Positions 17,068-27,200 are shown, counted from the stretch's first letter. The stretch is 64,000 nucleotides of DNA from Aquiflexum gelatinilyticum (GCF_024741135.1 NZ_JANSUY010000001.1:372001-436000); one strand, 5' to 3'. Made by a program: numbers and translations. Notes: generated by a model from the letters alone, not told the origin.

Positions 17068-20000
17068 ATGTTTATGAAAAAAGTTTTATGGTTGAGTTTT
17101 GCCATGCTTATTCATTTTTGTGCAATTGCACAAACGGGGATGATCAAAGGCAAAGTCGTTGACGAAAAGGGAGAAACACTTCCCGGAGTCAACATTTTGA
17201 AAGTAGGCACCCTCCTCGGGACCATTTCCGACATGGATGGTAATTTTACCTTAGAGGGTAAAGAAGGTGATGAACTCAAGTTGAGCTTCATAGGTTTCAA
17301 AACACAATTGGTCAAGGTGAGTTCTAGCCTTCAGGTAGAAGTGACCATGCCCTTTGAAATCAGTTCGCTCAATGAGGTCATTGTAGTGGGCTATGGTACG
17401 GCGACAAAAAAGGAACTAACAGGCGCAGTATCCCAAGTCAAAGGGGAAGACATTGCCAAAATGAATATGCCTAGAGTAGACCAGGCACTTCAGGGACAAT
17501 TGGCCGGTGTCAGTATTTCCACCAATTCCGGGGCTCCGGGTGGAACGTCCAATATCCGAATCAGGGGTATAGGTACTTTCGGTAACAATAACCCGCTTAT
17601 CTTGGTAGATGGGGTTATCTATGATGCAGCGGGACTCAATGCCTTGAATCCTGATGATATCGAATCCATCAACGTTTTGAAAGATGGAACGGCAGGTATT
17701 TATGGCGTTAGGGCTGCAAATGGTGTTGTTTTGATTGAAACTAAAAAAGGTTCAGTTAATACCAAAGCTTCTTTGGATTTTTCTGCCTTCTATGGAGTTC
17801 AGCAGACAGCAAGGAAACTTGATCTATTGAATGCAAGAGAATATGCAATCCTTAAAAATGAAGCCTTTGCGGCGGGTGGTCAAGTACCTCCTTTCAATAA
17901 TACCAACCTTGGTGAAGGTACAAACTGGCAGAACGAAATTTTTGAAACTGCTCCTATCCAAGATTACAACCTAACTGTAACAGGTGGGTCAGCAAAATCT
18001 TCTTACTCAATTGGCGGATCTTATTTTTCTCAACAAGGTATTGTAGGCGGGCCAAAAGCGAATTTTCAAAGATACAATGCGAGGTTGAATTTCATCACCG
18101 AATTGGCTCCAAAGGTAAAGCTTACGAATGTGTTGTTATATACGCATGAATACAGCAATGGAATCGCTCAAGGTGGAATCGGGTCAGTGCTTTACAACAC
18201 GGTCAATGCTTATCCTACCGAACCTGTTTTTATTGACGGCAGGTTCTCTTATCTCGACAATGTGGCAGATATTATCAACCCATTGGCACAGTTACAGAAT
18301 ACATACAACGATTCTTGGGTCAACAAACTGGTAGGTAAGGAAGAAATATCTTATGAAATCGATGAGCATTTCACCTTAGTGGGTAGAGCCGGCTATAATT
18401 TTGCTATGGTTGACTTCAAAGCTTTCAACCCTTTAGTTTGGTATGGAGCGGGTAAATTTGCCAACTCTGCAGCTAACGCCAATTTGGATCCTGTGATTGT
18501 GAATATCGGAAACATTGCGGTCGAAAGAGGTGCAAACGTATTTGAATCAAGAAACACATTTTTGGATTACAACTTTGAAGCATTTTTAAATTACAACAGG
18601 ACATTTAACAATGTCCACAGGATTAGAAGTACAGCCGGGGTTTCTTATCTTGGAAATAGAAGTCTTGGATTGAATGGCACAGGATTCAATATCCCTAATA
18701 ATTCTTTGGATTATGCAGATATATCAGCCAATCAGGCTCAAGGTGGATACCTTAATAATGTTGGATCTTTCCAAGGAAGACAGAAGCTCACTTCAGTTTT
18801 TTTAAGAGGAGAATATGACTATGAGCAGCGGTATATTTTCTCAGCCATTATCAGAAGAGACGGTTCAACCAATTTTGGTGAAAACAATAGGATCGGTTAC
18901 TTCCCTTCTTTTTCAGGGGCATGGGTACTTTCTGAGGAATCGTTTTTCAGTTCAAAAGTTATTGACTTTGTAAAATTAAGAGCCAGTTTTGGTATTTCCG
19001 GAAACGACCAAATAGGTCTCTTCAGATATAGAGGTTTACTTAATGGAGAAGGAACCTACGTTTTCAACAATTCACTTCAAAACGGTGCCGCTATCGGTAC
19101 GACGAGCAATCCTGATTTGAAGTGGGAGACGACCTATCAGACTAATATCGGAGTAGATTTCACTGTTTTGAGAAATTTCGATTTTACAACAAATTATTTC
19201 ATCAAAAATACAAGGGATTTACTTTTTCAACCTGAAGTTTCATCACTTATCGGTTCTTATGGTCCGGGAGGTGCACCACCAATCATCAATGCCGGCGATG
19301 TTTTGAACAGGGGTTGGGAATTGGAATTGGCATATGCATCAAGCAGGCAGACCGGAGTCAATTTCAGGATGGATTACAATGTTACTTTCCTACACAATGA
19401 GGTAACCAAAGTTCCGGAAGGATTTGACTTCATTCCGGGTGCTGGCTTTAGCGTAGGTGGAAACGTGGCCACAAGATTCCAAAAAGGCTTTCCAATCGGA
19501 TATTTTATAGGATATCAGACAGATGGTATTTTCCAGACAGCTGAAGAAATTGCTACAAGCCCTGTCGTGCAGCAAGGTGCCCAACCTGGTGATCTGAGAT
19601 TTGTTGATCAAAACCGTGACGGACAGATTAATTTTGGAGATGATTCTGATAGGGCATTTGTAGGTTCTCCTATCCCTGATGTGATTATGGGCTTCAACTT
19701 CGGTTTGGACTTCAAAGGGTTTGACTTCTCTGCCAATATTTTTGCGGCATTAGGTCAGGAAATCATCAGAAACTATGAAAGACAACAGCCTTTTGCCAAT
19801 CAGTTGGCATACAATATCAACAGATGGACAGGACCGGGAACATCAAATGAAGTTCCAAGATTGACCACTGGAGCAACCCGAAATACCGTTTTCTCTGATT
19901 TTTATGTAGAAGATGGTTCTTATTTGAGGTTGAGAAACGTGCAGTTAGGTTATACACTTCCTACAGAGATTACAGGAAAAATCGGTCTCAGTTCATTGAG

Positions 20001-20154
20001 ATTTTATGTTGCGGCCAACAACCTCCTGACTTTGACCCGTTACATGGGTTATGATCCGGATGTGGGATCTGGCAACCCTCTTTTTGCAGGTGTTGATGGA
20101 GGTATCTATCCTCAAGCAAAAACTATCATGGGCGGTATAAACATTAAATTTTGA
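17068..20154 (+). CDS. SusC/RagA-family TonB-dependent outer-membrane transporter (probable laminarin locus)
   Basis: A 1028-residue outer-membrane importer. After a signal peptide (two ATG choices, 17068 and 17074) come a carboxypeptidase-regulatory-like domain (about 26-100, GMIKGKVVDEKGETLPGVNI), the segment EVIVVGYGTATKKELTGAVS (114-133), and a plug domain with the SusC signature (PLILVDGVIYDAAGLNALNP and GIYGVRAANGVVLIETKKG, about 176-225). The rest is a 22-strand-type beta-barrel ending in a membrane-insertion-like strand (IMGGINIKF). It forms the transport channel that pairs with the SusD-like lid 5 bp downstream. The following PKD and GH16 genes suggest import of beta-1,3-glucan oligosaccharides. 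Confidence 0.96.
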   Translation: MFMKKVLWLSFAMLIHFCAIAQTGMIKGKVVDEKGETLPGVNILKVGTLLGTISDMDGNFTLEGKEGDELKLSFIGFKTQLVKVSSSLQVEVTMPFEISSLNEVIVVGYGTATKKELTGAVSQVKGEDIAKMNMPRVDQALQGQLAGVSISTNSGAPGGTSNIRIRGIGTFGNNNPLILVDGVIYDAAGLNALNPDDIESINVLKDGTAGIYGVRAANGVVLIETKKGSVNTKASLDFSAFYGVQQTARKLDLLNAREYAILKNEAFAAGGQVPPFNNTNLGEGTNWQNEIFETAPIQDYNLTVTGGSAKSSYSIGGSYFSQQGIVGGPKANFQRYNARLNFITELAPKVKLTNVLLYTHEYSNGIAQGGIGSVLYNTVNAYPTEPVFIDGRFSYLDNVADIINPLAQLQNTYNDSWVNKLVGKEEISYEIDEHFTLVGRAGYNFAMVDFKAFNPLVWYGAGKFANSAANANLDPVIVNIGNIAVERGANVFESRNTFLDYNFEAFLNYNRTFNNVHRIRSTAGVSYLGNRSLGLNGTGFNIPNNSLDYADISANQAQGGYLNNVGSFQGRQKLTSVFLRGEYDYEQRYIFSAIIRRDGSTNFGENNRIGYFPSFSGAWVLSEESFFSSKVIDFVKLRASFGISGNDQIGLFRYRGLLNGEGTYVFNNSLQNGAAIGTTSNPDLKWETTYQTNIGVDFTVLRNFDFTTNYFIKNTRDLLFQPEVSSLIGSYGPGGAPPIINAGDVLNRGWELELAYASSRQTGVNFRMDYNVTFLHNEVTKVPEGFDFIPGAGFSVGGNVATRFQKGFPIGYFIGYQTDGIFQTAEEIATSPVVQQGAQPGDLRFVDQNRDGQINFGDDSDRAFVGSPIPDVIMGFNFGLDFKGFDFSANIFAALGQEIIRNYERQQPFANQLAYNINRWTGPGTSNEVPRLTTGATRNTVFSDFYVEDGSYLRLRNVQLGYTLPTEITGKIGLSSLRFYVAANNLLTLTRYMGYDPDVGSGNPLFAGVDGGIYPQAKTIMGGINIKF

Positions 20155-20159
20155 TTGAC

Positions 20160-21629
20160 ATGAAAAAGAAATTTATATTGATTTTGGTAGGCATGAGTAT
20201 GTTTTTCTCATGTGACCAGTTATTGGACATAGAGCCAGAATATACCCAAGATGCAGAAAACTTCTTCAATACACCGGAGGACTTCAATAGGGCATTGACG
20301 GGAGCGTACGATTTGATGCAGGCTTCATACCTTATCCAATGGATAGGAGAGATCGCATCTGACAATGCCATAGCAGGAGGTGAAAGTGTGAATGACTCAC
20401 GTGGTTTGCATGAAATAGAGACTATGACCCATGGAGGTGTCAACTCAGAACTTCGTGACCTCATGCGGTTCAATTATGCAGGAATAGCAAGGACCAATTA
20501 TATCTTTGAAAACAAAGATAAAATCAACTTTGATGGTAAAGATCAAATTTTGGCAGAAGCCTCATTCTTAAGGGCCTACTATTATTTTGTGTTGGTCAGT
20601 TTTTTTGGTGATGTTCCTCTTGTAGTGGACAAGAGATTATCAATCAGTGAAATTCCGAATACTGATAGAGCTCCAAAAGCCCAGGTTTATGAACAAATTG
20701 AGAAGGACCTTCAAGTAGCCATGGAAACTTTACCTTGGACAAATCCTACCATTGGAAGGATAACCAAAGGAGCTGCTATGGCTTTGATGGGAAAGGTATT
20801 GTTGTATCAAGGAAAATTTCCGGAAGCCGCTACTATTTTGGGAGACCTGATTACCAACAATCAGGCAGGGTACGGGCTTTTCAACGATTACAGCAGGTTG
20901 TTTTTTGTGGCAAACGAAAACATCAATGAAGATGTCTTTACCATCCAATATACAGGATTGGAAGGAGGGGGATATGGATGCCTTGTCTGTCTTGAAGGAA
21001 ATGCGGCAGTAGGTTTTAATGGAATCCGCCAATACAATGGCCCACTTTACGGTGATGGAAACAGTTACAACCTTCCTACTCAGGATCTATATGATGCATT
21101 TGCAGACAATGATCCAAGACGGGCAGCCACATTGTTAGACATAGATGCATTTATCGCTGCCCAGCCTAATGCTGACGACATTACCTATGCTATAGGCGGT
21201 GGAGGTCATACAGGATATTACAACAATAAGTACATCAAAAGGTTGGATGAAAGAGGATTGCCTGATGATGACCTTACAAGCCCGTTAAATTACCGTGTAA
21301 TCAGGTATGCAGATGTTTTGCTAATGGCAGCAGAGGCATTCCAAAGAACAGGAAATGATGGAAGGGCAAGAACTGAACTCAATAAAGTCAGAGCAAGGGT
21401 GAATATGCCTTCGATTACAAGTTCAGGGCCACAGCTTTTGGAAGATATCCTTACTGAAAGGAGATTGGAATTGTCAGGTGAAGGATACAGGTTTTTTGAC
21501 TTGGTCAGGACAGGAAAAGCAGCCCAAGAAATCCAAGGATTTGTTGTAGGAAAGCATGAATTGTTTCCAATTCCACAAGTAGAAATTGACTTGGCAGGTG
21601 GCAAATGGAGACAAAACCCAGGATACTAA
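20160..21629 (+). CDS. SusD/RagB-family glycan-binding lipoprotein
   Basis: A 489-residue surface lipoprotein, starting at ATG 20160 (MKKKFILILVGMSMFFSC; lipobox Cys18); the TTG three codons earlier overlaps the susC stop and is unlikely. Typical SusD features follow: the DQLLDIEPEYTQDAENFFNT opening, TPR-like helices with FLRAYYYFVLVSFFGDVPLV (about 138-157), and a C-terminal block DILTERRLELSGEGYRFFDL followed by VRTGKA (about 425-450). It acts as the substrate-binding lid of the SusC transporter. The gene follows susC after 5 bp and is presumably co-transcribed with it. Confidence 0.96.
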   Translation: MKKKFILILVGMSMFFSCDQLLDIEPEYTQDAENFFNTPEDFNRALTGAYDLMQASYLIQWIGEIASDNAIAGGESVNDSRGLHEIETMTHGGVNSELRDLMRFNYAGIARTNYIFENKDKINFDGKDQILAEASFLRAYYYFVLVSFFGDVPLVVDKRLSISEIPNTDRAPKAQVYEQIEKDLQVAMETLPWTNPTIGRITKGAAMALMGKVLLYQGKFPEAATILGDLITNNQAGYGLFNDYSRLFFVANENINEDVFTIQYTGLEGGGYGCLVCLEGNAAVGFNGIRQYNGPLYGDGNSYNLPTQDLYDAFADNDPRRAATLLDIDAFIAAQPNADDITYAIGGGGHTGYYNNKYIKRLDERGLPDDDLTSPLNYRVIRYADVLLMAAEAFQRTGNDGRARTELNKVRARVNMPSITSSGPQLLEDILTERRLELSGEGYRFFDLVRTGKAAQEIQGFVVGKHELFPIPQVEIDLAGGKWRQNPGY

Positions 21630-21642
21630 AATTGAATCAAAC

Positions 21643-23136
21643 ATGAAAAAATATTTAAATTATCTCATTTTATTATTGCCTCTGATCATATTGGGGGCAT
21701 GTATTGAAGAATATTCTTTGGATGCCTTGCCACCCACAGAAGAAGATGCAGCGTTTACTTTCCAAGCTAGTGCCGAAAGTGATAACATTATCAATTTCAC
21801 GGCCAATTCGGAGTTTTTTATCATGAATTGGGATTTGGGAAATGGATCTACCGGAACGGGTAAAACTGTAACAGGTACTTATCCATTGAAAGGTACTTAC
21901 ACTGTAACGCTCACCATATTCAACGCGGGTGGGAATGTGACTTCTACCAGAACTGTGGTTATTGAAGAGACAGATCCTGTTTTATTAGATAAGCCACTTT
22001 ATAATTTCCTTACAGGTGGTCCTTCGGCAGTTGATGGGAAAATCTGGGTAGTTGATTCAGCATCTGCTGGCCACTTTGGAGTCGGTCCCGACCCTATTCA
22101 GGCAGGATATTTCCCTGAATGGTATCAGGCCAAAGCCAATGAAAAAGCTGGTGGTGGAATGTACGATGACAGGTATACTTTCAAACTGGCAGGTTTTGGA
22201 TTTGATATGAAGACTAATGGAGATGTTTATATCAATGCTGCTCAAGGACCTAATTTTCCGGGAGCTGTTGATTCAGGTGTTGGAGATTTGCGTGCACCGT
22301 TTACTGCACCATCGGGACTTTCTTGGACTATCGTCGAACCTGAAACAGGTTTCCCAACTTTAACCATCGCATCGAGTGGATTTTTGGGATATTTTGCTGG
22401 GAGCAGGACCTATCAGATCTTAAGTATAGATGATGACCAGATGTTCTTGAGGTATATTGATCAGGCCAATGCAGGTCTTTCATGGTACATTAGACTTATC
22501 CGGGCCGGTTACGACAGTACTTCCGGTGGAGGAGGTGGCGATCCTGATCCCGATCCCGATCCTGACCCAAGTGATGGGACACTCACTTTACAGGATCTCA
22601 TCGGCAATGGCAGCAAAGCTTGGAAATTAAAGCCTGCTGCAAAAGCATTTGGTGTAGGCCCATCTCCGGGAAGTGATGAATATTATCCAAATGGAGAAGA
22701 TCTTTCTACCGCACGTGCCTGTCTTTTCAATGATGAGTTTATTTTCAATGATGGGGGATTATTTGAATATGATGCCAAAGGAGATTTCTTCGGGGAGTTT
22801 TATATGGGGGTAGATACTGAAGGATGTCAGCCTGAAGCCAACTTGACAGGTAAACCCGGAGAGGCATGGAAATCAGGTTCTCATACTTTTACCTTTGCGG
22901 AAGGAAATGAATCCACAAGGTCAAAAATAACGGTTACAGGGACAGGAGCCTTTATTGTTTTGCCTAAAGCATTCAATGGTGGTGAATATACAGCAGGTCC
23001 CCCTACAGCAAACAAATCAGTGACATATGACGTTCTGAACTATGTCAAAGATGGGAATAAAGAGGAACTGACAATCATTATTGATGTATCAAATAATGGC
23101 ACTGTATTCTGGTCATTTATTTTGATTCCTGCTTAA
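21643..23136 (+). CDS. PKD-domain surface glycan-binding lipoprotein (SusE-like position)
   Basis: A 497-residue lipoprotein starting at ATG 21643 (lipobox LIILGA-Cys). Residues about 35-112 form a PKD domain with the motif MNWDLGNGSTGTGKTV. Two related modules follow, each with a W...GVGP signature: one at about 120-305 (KIWVVDSASAGHFGVGPDP) and one at about 325-497 (KAWKLKPAAKAFGVGPSPGS). They are joined by a Gly4 stretch and a repeated Asp-Pro linker encoded by (GATCCY) repeats at 22540-22569. No catalytic residues are evident. Third in the operon, it most likely holds beta-glucan at the cell surface; PKD lipoproteins in this position are known from marine Bacteroidota laminarin loci. Confidence 0.82.
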   Translation: MKKYLNYLILLLPLIILGACIEEYSLDALPPTEEDAAFTFQASAESDNIINFTANSEFFIMNWDLGNGSTGTGKTVTGTYPLKGTYTVTLTIFNAGGNVTSTRTVVIEETDPVLLDKPLYNFLTGGPSAVDGKIWVVDSASAGHFGVGPDPIQAGYFPEWYQAKANEKAGGGMYDDRYTFKLAGFGFDMKTNGDVYINAAQGPNFPGAVDSGVGDLRAPFTAPSGLSWTIVEPETGFPTLTIASSGFLGYFAGSRTYQILSIDDDQMFLRYIDQANAGLSWYIRLIRAGYDSTSGGGGGDPDPDPDPDPSDGTLTLQDLIGNGSKAWKLKPAAKAFGVGPSPGSDEYYPNGEDLSTARACLFNDEFIFNDGGLFEYDAKGDFFGEFYMGVDTEGCQPEANLTGKPGEAWKSGSHTFTFAEGNESTRSKITVTGTGAFIVLPKAFNGGEYTAGPPTANKSVTYDVLNYVKDGNKEELTIIIDVSNNGTVFWSFILIPA

Positions 23137-23154
23137 AATTAAATGATTTTAATA

Positions 23155-24273
23155 ATGGCAAAAGTCAAATTGATCTATCTTCTGTTTTTAGCTGTATTTG
23201 CATCAGCTTCTTGTTCGCAGGAAGAAGTAGACCAACAGGTGTTGCTTCCAAGTAATCTGCAGGTAACGGTTGAAAAAACCGGTAAAGGTGCTGTGAAGAT
23301 TGATTTTCAGGCAGTCGATGCTAACTTTTATAAAGTAAGCTATGGTCTTCCAAATCAAGTGCCTGAGAGGGTAGTAGGTACATCTGTGGTATATAATTAT
23401 AATGCCGAAGGAACCTATACGATCAGGGTGCAAGCTCATTCCACAGAATCGGATTTTATTTCTTCGACTAAAAGTGTGGAAATCACAGGTGCGGAACTTG
23501 GAGGGGAGATTCCATTGACAGGATTTGAAAGTCCGCTGACCTATAACGGCTACAATCTGGTCTGGAACGATGAATTTGGAGGTTCAAGCCTTTCTTCAGA
23601 CTGGGTGTTTGAAATCGGAGATGGATGTCCAAATCTTTGTGGATGGGGAAACAATGAGCTTGAATATTATAGGCAGGAAAACGCTGAAGTGAGAGATGGA
23701 TACCTTATCATCAAAGCAAAACAGGAAAATTTTGGAAGCAGAAACTATACTTCCTCCAGAATCAAAACCCAAGGTAAAAAATCATTTACTTATGGTAGGA
23801 TAGATGTCAGGGCTGCTTTGCCAAAAGGACAGGGGATTTGGCCTGCAATCTGGATGCTTGGTGATAATATCACGACTGTCAATTGGCCTGCTTGCGGTGA
23901 AATAGATATCATGGAGCTAATCGGTGGTAATGCTGATGGTAGGGATAATACCATTCATGGCACCGTTCACTGGGACAATAATGGAAACTATGCCCAATTT
24001 GGCGGAAGTAAGAAAAAAAGCTCTGGCATATTCAACGGTGAGTTTCATGTCTTTTCCATTATTTGGGATAAAAACAAAATTGTCTGGTTGTTGGACAATG
24101 TTCCATATCACGAAATAGACATTACTCCTGCTGCATTGGATGAATTTAGAAAACCTTTCTTTTTATTGCTCAATGTAGCAGTAGGGGGTAACTGGCCCGG
24201 AAATCCTAACGGGACCACGGCATTTCCACAACAGATGGTAGTGGATTACTTCAGGGTGTTCCAAGAAAATTAG
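23155..24273 (+). CDS. Glycoside hydrolase family 16 endo-glucanase (laminarinase-like) lipoprotein
   Basis: A lipoprotein of about 372 residues (start MAKVKLIYLL; an ATG at 23143 would add four residues). The lipobox is VFASAS-Cys, then an Ig/fibronectin-like N-terminal domain (about 30-112), then a GH16 domain from LVWNDEFGGSSLSSDWVFEI to the end. The catalytic motif is GEIDIMELIG (ExDxxE: nucleophile Glu, assisting Asp, acid/base Glu), with the family blocks WGNNELEYYR, GRIDVRAALPKGQGIWPAIW and LNVAVGGNWPG. GH16 with this ExDxxE spacing is typical of endo-beta-1,3-glucanases, so laminarin is the probable substrate. Last gene of the locus, followed by a strong terminator. Confidence 0.93.
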   Translation: MAKVKLIYLLFLAVFASASCSQEEVDQQVLLPSNLQVTVEKTGKGAVKIDFQAVDANFYKVSYGLPNQVPERVVGTSVVYNYNAEGTYTIRVQAHSTESDFISSTKSVEITGAELGGEIPLTGFESPLTYNGYNLVWNDEFGGSSLSSDWVFEIGDGCPNLCGWGNNELEYYRQENAEVRDGYLIIKAKQENFGSRNYTSSRIKTQGKKSFTYGRIDVRAALPKGQGIWPAIWMLGDNITTVNWPACGEIDIMELIGGNADGRDNTIHGTVHWDNNGNYAQFGGSKKKSSGIFNGEFHVFSIIWDKNKIVWLLDNVPYHEIDITPAALDEFRKPFFLLLNVAVGGNWPGNPNGTTAFPQQMVVDYFRVFQEN

Positions 24274-24290
24274 AAATTTATAAGGACATA

Positions 24291-24317
24291 AAAACCGGAA
24301 TTTCTTCCGGTTTTTTT
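24291..24317. terminator. Bidirectional terminator between the GH16 gene and menD
   Basis: Perfect stem AAAACCGGAA / TTCCGGTTTT with a TTTC loop (24291-24314), continuing as a T run into the menD stop codon. With A and T runs on the two sides it can serve both the + strand sus-like operon and the convergent minus-strand menD unit. Confidence 0.85.
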
Positions 24318-25994
24318 TTAAAATAACTCGTTGATTTTAGATTTAACCCATTTTAGGATTTCTGCATTTTTAGAGCTTTCGGATTGGATTTCAAGGATTT
24401 TTGGGCTGTCAGATTTGGTATAGAAATCAACGAGACCAATTTTAAGGCTTTCCATGTTTGTTGAAATGTGATACCCAAATCCAAATTCATGTGCCAGACT
24501 TTTCCCATCCAACTTCTGATTGGTTTCAAAATATTCCTCTAATTCGGGTTGCTTGGAAGGTCCTTCAATTAGCCTGAATATTCCCCCAGCATGGTTGTTC
24601 AATAAAATTATTCGGAGATTGGAGATGCGGTAATTATGCCAAAAAGCATTGCGGTCATAAAAGAATGCCATATCTCCCGTCACAAGGGTAACAAATTCCT
24701 CCACGGCAAATGCACATCCAATCGCTGTGCTGTTGCTGCCATCTATGCCGCTTGTGCCTCTGTTGCAAAATATTTCATGTTCTCTCTTTCCGAAAAAGTT
24801 GACATACCTGACAGCCATGCTATTGGCAAGGTGGATTTTGGATGATGGTGGAATTGCTTTTAGGCAAGTTGAAATTGCTCGATATTCTCCAAATTCTGCA
24901 TTTTCCAATATGTTGTCAAAATTTTCCTGAACCGTGTTTTCCGATTTTTTCCAGGAAGAAACAAAACTGAATTCGGATTTTAAGGTTTGATTCATCAAAT
25001 TCAAAACCTCCAAAACCTGACAATGGATTATTTTGGTCAAACCCCTGTAGGTGTCAGGAACATAGCCTGCAGGTTGAATGTGCCAATGTTCAGCTTTTGA
25101 GTTTCTTAAAAAAATCTTTAAATTTTTGGATATGATTGATTTGCCAAAAGTCAAGACAATATCAGGATTCAATAGCTGATTGAGATTCCCATTTCCGACA
25201 AAATGATCATGATAATTGATAGTATCATCGGATTGCATATTGGAAATGGTATCAGCTACTACTACAGCGTTACCATTCCTCACCAATTTATCTAAGATAT
25301 TTTGAATTGCAGCATCAGGCTTTTGTTGACCTGGCACAATCAGGATTTTTTTGAAAGTTGAAAGCGACGAAATCAAATTCTGTTTATCTTTTTCTGACAA
25401 ATCAGCTTTGGAATAAACAGGCTCAATGATTCTTGGAGTTTTTGAAAAATCAAAAGATTCCGAGTTTTCAGGATAAAAAGGTTCCCGTAAAGGGATATTA
25501 ATATGTACCGGCCCGGCTGGAAATTGATTGGAAAGATTAATGGCTTCATTCATTATCCTATTTGCATGCCAAACCTTGTCAGGATGCCCAAATTCATCGG
25601 GGAACTGAAAGAATCCCTTTACATGCTTGCCATAAATCTCAGTTTGTCGGATCGTTTGACCATCCCACTGATCAATCCACTCAGGTGGTCGATCTGCTGT
25701 GATGACAATTAATGGAACCTGTTGAAAAAAGGCCTCAGCGATGGCCGGAGCGTAATTGTATGCCGCCGAACCTGAGGTACATACCAAAACAACAGGTTGT
25801 TCCAACTGTTGGGCCATGCCAAGGGCGATGAAAGCTGCTGATCTTTCATCTGAGATGGTTTTGCAATTGATATCTGGATGTCTGGAAAAGGATAGGGTGA
25901 TGGGGGCGCATCTTGATCCCGGGGAAAGGATTGCGTTTTTTATACCCTTTAATGCGCAAACAGAAGCGATATCAATGATGGGCTGAAGGACCAA
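24318..25994 (-). CDS. menD: 2-succinyl-5-enolpyruvyl-6-hydroxy-3-cyclohexene-1-carboxylate (SEPHCHC) synthase
   Basis: Menaquinone synthesis: thiamine-diphosphate enzyme that joins isochorismate and 2-oxoglutarate to make SEPHCHC. It is 558 residues, normal for MenD. Clear motifs include ILSPGSRCAPITLSF (22-36), the ThDP-activating Glu in KTISDERSAAFIALGMAQ (45-62), and PVVLVCTSGSAAYNYAPAIA. The C-terminal cofactor domain has RGTSGIDGSNSTAIG and LVTGDMAFFYDRNAF. The only in-frame start near the conserved N-terminus is TTG at 25994 (no ATG before the upstream stop at 26007-26009). It follows menF after 8 bp; the unit order is menI-like, menF, menD. Confidence 0.96.
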   Translation of the reverse strand: MVLQPIIDIASVCALKGIKNAILSPGSRCAPITLSFSRHPDINCKTISDERSAAFIALGMAQQLEQPVVLVCTSGSAAYNYAPAIAEAFFQQVPLIVITADRPPEWIDQWDGQTIRQTEIYGKHVKGFFQFPDEFGHPDKVWHANRIMNEAINLSNQFPAGPVHINIPLREPFYPENSESFDFSKTPRIIEPVYSKADLSEKDKQNLISSLSTFKKILIVPGQQKPDAAIQNILDKLVRNGNAVVVADTISNMQSDDTINYHDHFVGNGNLNQLLNPDIVLTFGKSIISKNLKIFLRNSKAEHWHIQPAGYVPDTYRGLTKIIHCQVLEVLNLMNQTLKSEFSFVSSWKKSENTVQENFDNILENAEFGEYRAISTCLKAIPPSSKIHLANSMAVRYVNFFGKREHEIFCNRGTSGIDGSNSTAIGCAFAVEEFVTLVTGDMAFFYDRNAFWHNYRISNLRIILLNNHAGGIFRLIEGPSKQPELEEYFETNQKLDGKSLAHEFGFGYHISTNMESLKIGLVDFYTKSDSPKILEIQSESSKNAEILKWVKSKINELF

Positions 25995-26002
25995 TTTTTT
26001 GT

Positions 26003-27199
26003 TCAGTTAAGGTGTTTTGCAATGATGTCACATTTCATTTCTGTTTCTTCCCACTCATTTTCTGGAATCGAGTCTTCAGTCACTCCAGCACCGGCATACA
26101 GTATGGCATTTCCTTGTACCAGCCTGGCTGTCCTAAGATTGACATAAATGGAAGTTTCTTCCTCTACGTTGACAGGACCAATGAATCCTGCATAGAACGA
26201 CCTGTTGAAAGGTTCGTTTTTATGAAGAAATTCTAGTGCTTTATATCTTGGCATGCCGCAGACAGCTGAGGTAGGATGCAGAAGTTGAAGCATCACAGAG
26301 CCAAGTTGAGGAAAATTTGTCGATTTCATATTGACTTTAAAATCCGACCGTAAGTGAAGGAGATTTCCTGCAAGGACGGTTTTTGGCCCATGTTCATCAT
26401 ATTCCCTCAGCCGGATTTTTTTGAAGCAATCTACTATGTACCTGCTTACTAGTGCCTGTTCCTCAATTTCCTTTTGTGTCCAAGTTGCTGATTTAAGTGG
26501 ATTTTCTCCATGGGCTTTTTGGGTACCTGCTAGGGACATGGTATAGAATTCATCACCTTGGGTTTGGATCAAAATTTCAGGTGAAGCACCTATCCATGTT
26601 CCTACCTCGGGGATATGGAAGAAATTGACGAAAGCATTTGGGTAAGACCTTACGAGTTGGTTGAATGACTTAATCAAATCAAATTCGGGATTCAATTTGA
26701 TTTTTTTGATCCTGGCAGGGACAATTTTGTGAAGCTCGCCGTCTTCTATGGATCGGATTCCTTTTTCAACCAGATTCATGAAGTCAACTTTGCTTGTTTC
26801 CTGAAAAACCTCATTTTGTGACCCTATGGCTGTTATTATTTTCCGGATTTTTCTTTTCAAATCAGGAATTGGAGAGGAAAACCCAACTTCCTCCAAAGTC
26901 CCGCTTTGCTCCTCGAATGGAATGGAAATATCGATTTTGAAATAGGAATCAGCTTCCAAAAAATATGCTTTTTGATCTAATTGGTCATCGAAAGGATGCA
27001 CGATAAACCCCGCCGGCAAATCTTCCAGATTGGGAGACACTCTTTTTGTTATTCCTGATTTATCAATCAAAATTTGGATAAAAGAGGATTTTGGCTTCCT
27101 CCAAATAGCTATTTGGTTGCCTTCTTCCATATTTTTGGAAAGGAGACTGACGAGATAGTGCTCCAGATTTTTAAGATGGGTATCTAAAATTATATCCAT
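26003..27199 (-). CDS. menF: Isochorismate synthase (MenF/EntC family)
   Basis: Converts chorismate to isochorismate, the entry to menaquinone. I start it at ATG 27199 (MDIILDTHLKNLEHYLVSLL), 1 bp after the stop of the upstream gene; a TTG at 27214 would add five residues and overlap it. At 398 residues it is of normal length. The chorismate-binding domain occupies about 140-398 and shows the family blocks FVNFFHIPEVGTWIGASPEI, YTMSLAGTQKA, LLHPTSAVCGMP and FYAGFIGPV. The adjacency to menD supports menaquinone rather than siderophore synthesis. Confidence 0.94.
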   Translation of the reverse strand: MDIILDTHLKNLEHYLVSLLSKNMEEGNQIAIWRKPKSSFIQILIDKSGITKRVSPNLEDLPAGFIVHPFDDQLDQKAYFLEADSYFKIDISIPFEEQSGTLEEVGFSSPIPDLKRKIRKIITAIGSQNEVFQETSKVDFMNLVEKGIRSIEDGELHKIVPARIKKIKLNPEFDLIKSFNQLVRSYPNAFVNFFHIPEVGTWIGASPEILIQTQGDEFYTMSLAGTQKAHGENPLKSATWTQKEIEEQALVSRYIVDCFKKIRLREYDEHGPKTVLAGNLLHLRSDFKVNMKSTNFPQLGSVMLQLLHPTSAVCGMPRYKALEFLHKNEPFNRSFYAGFIGPVNVEEETSIYVNLRTARLVQGNAILYAGAGVTEDSIPENEWEETEMKCDIIAKHLN

Positions 27200-27200
27200 T

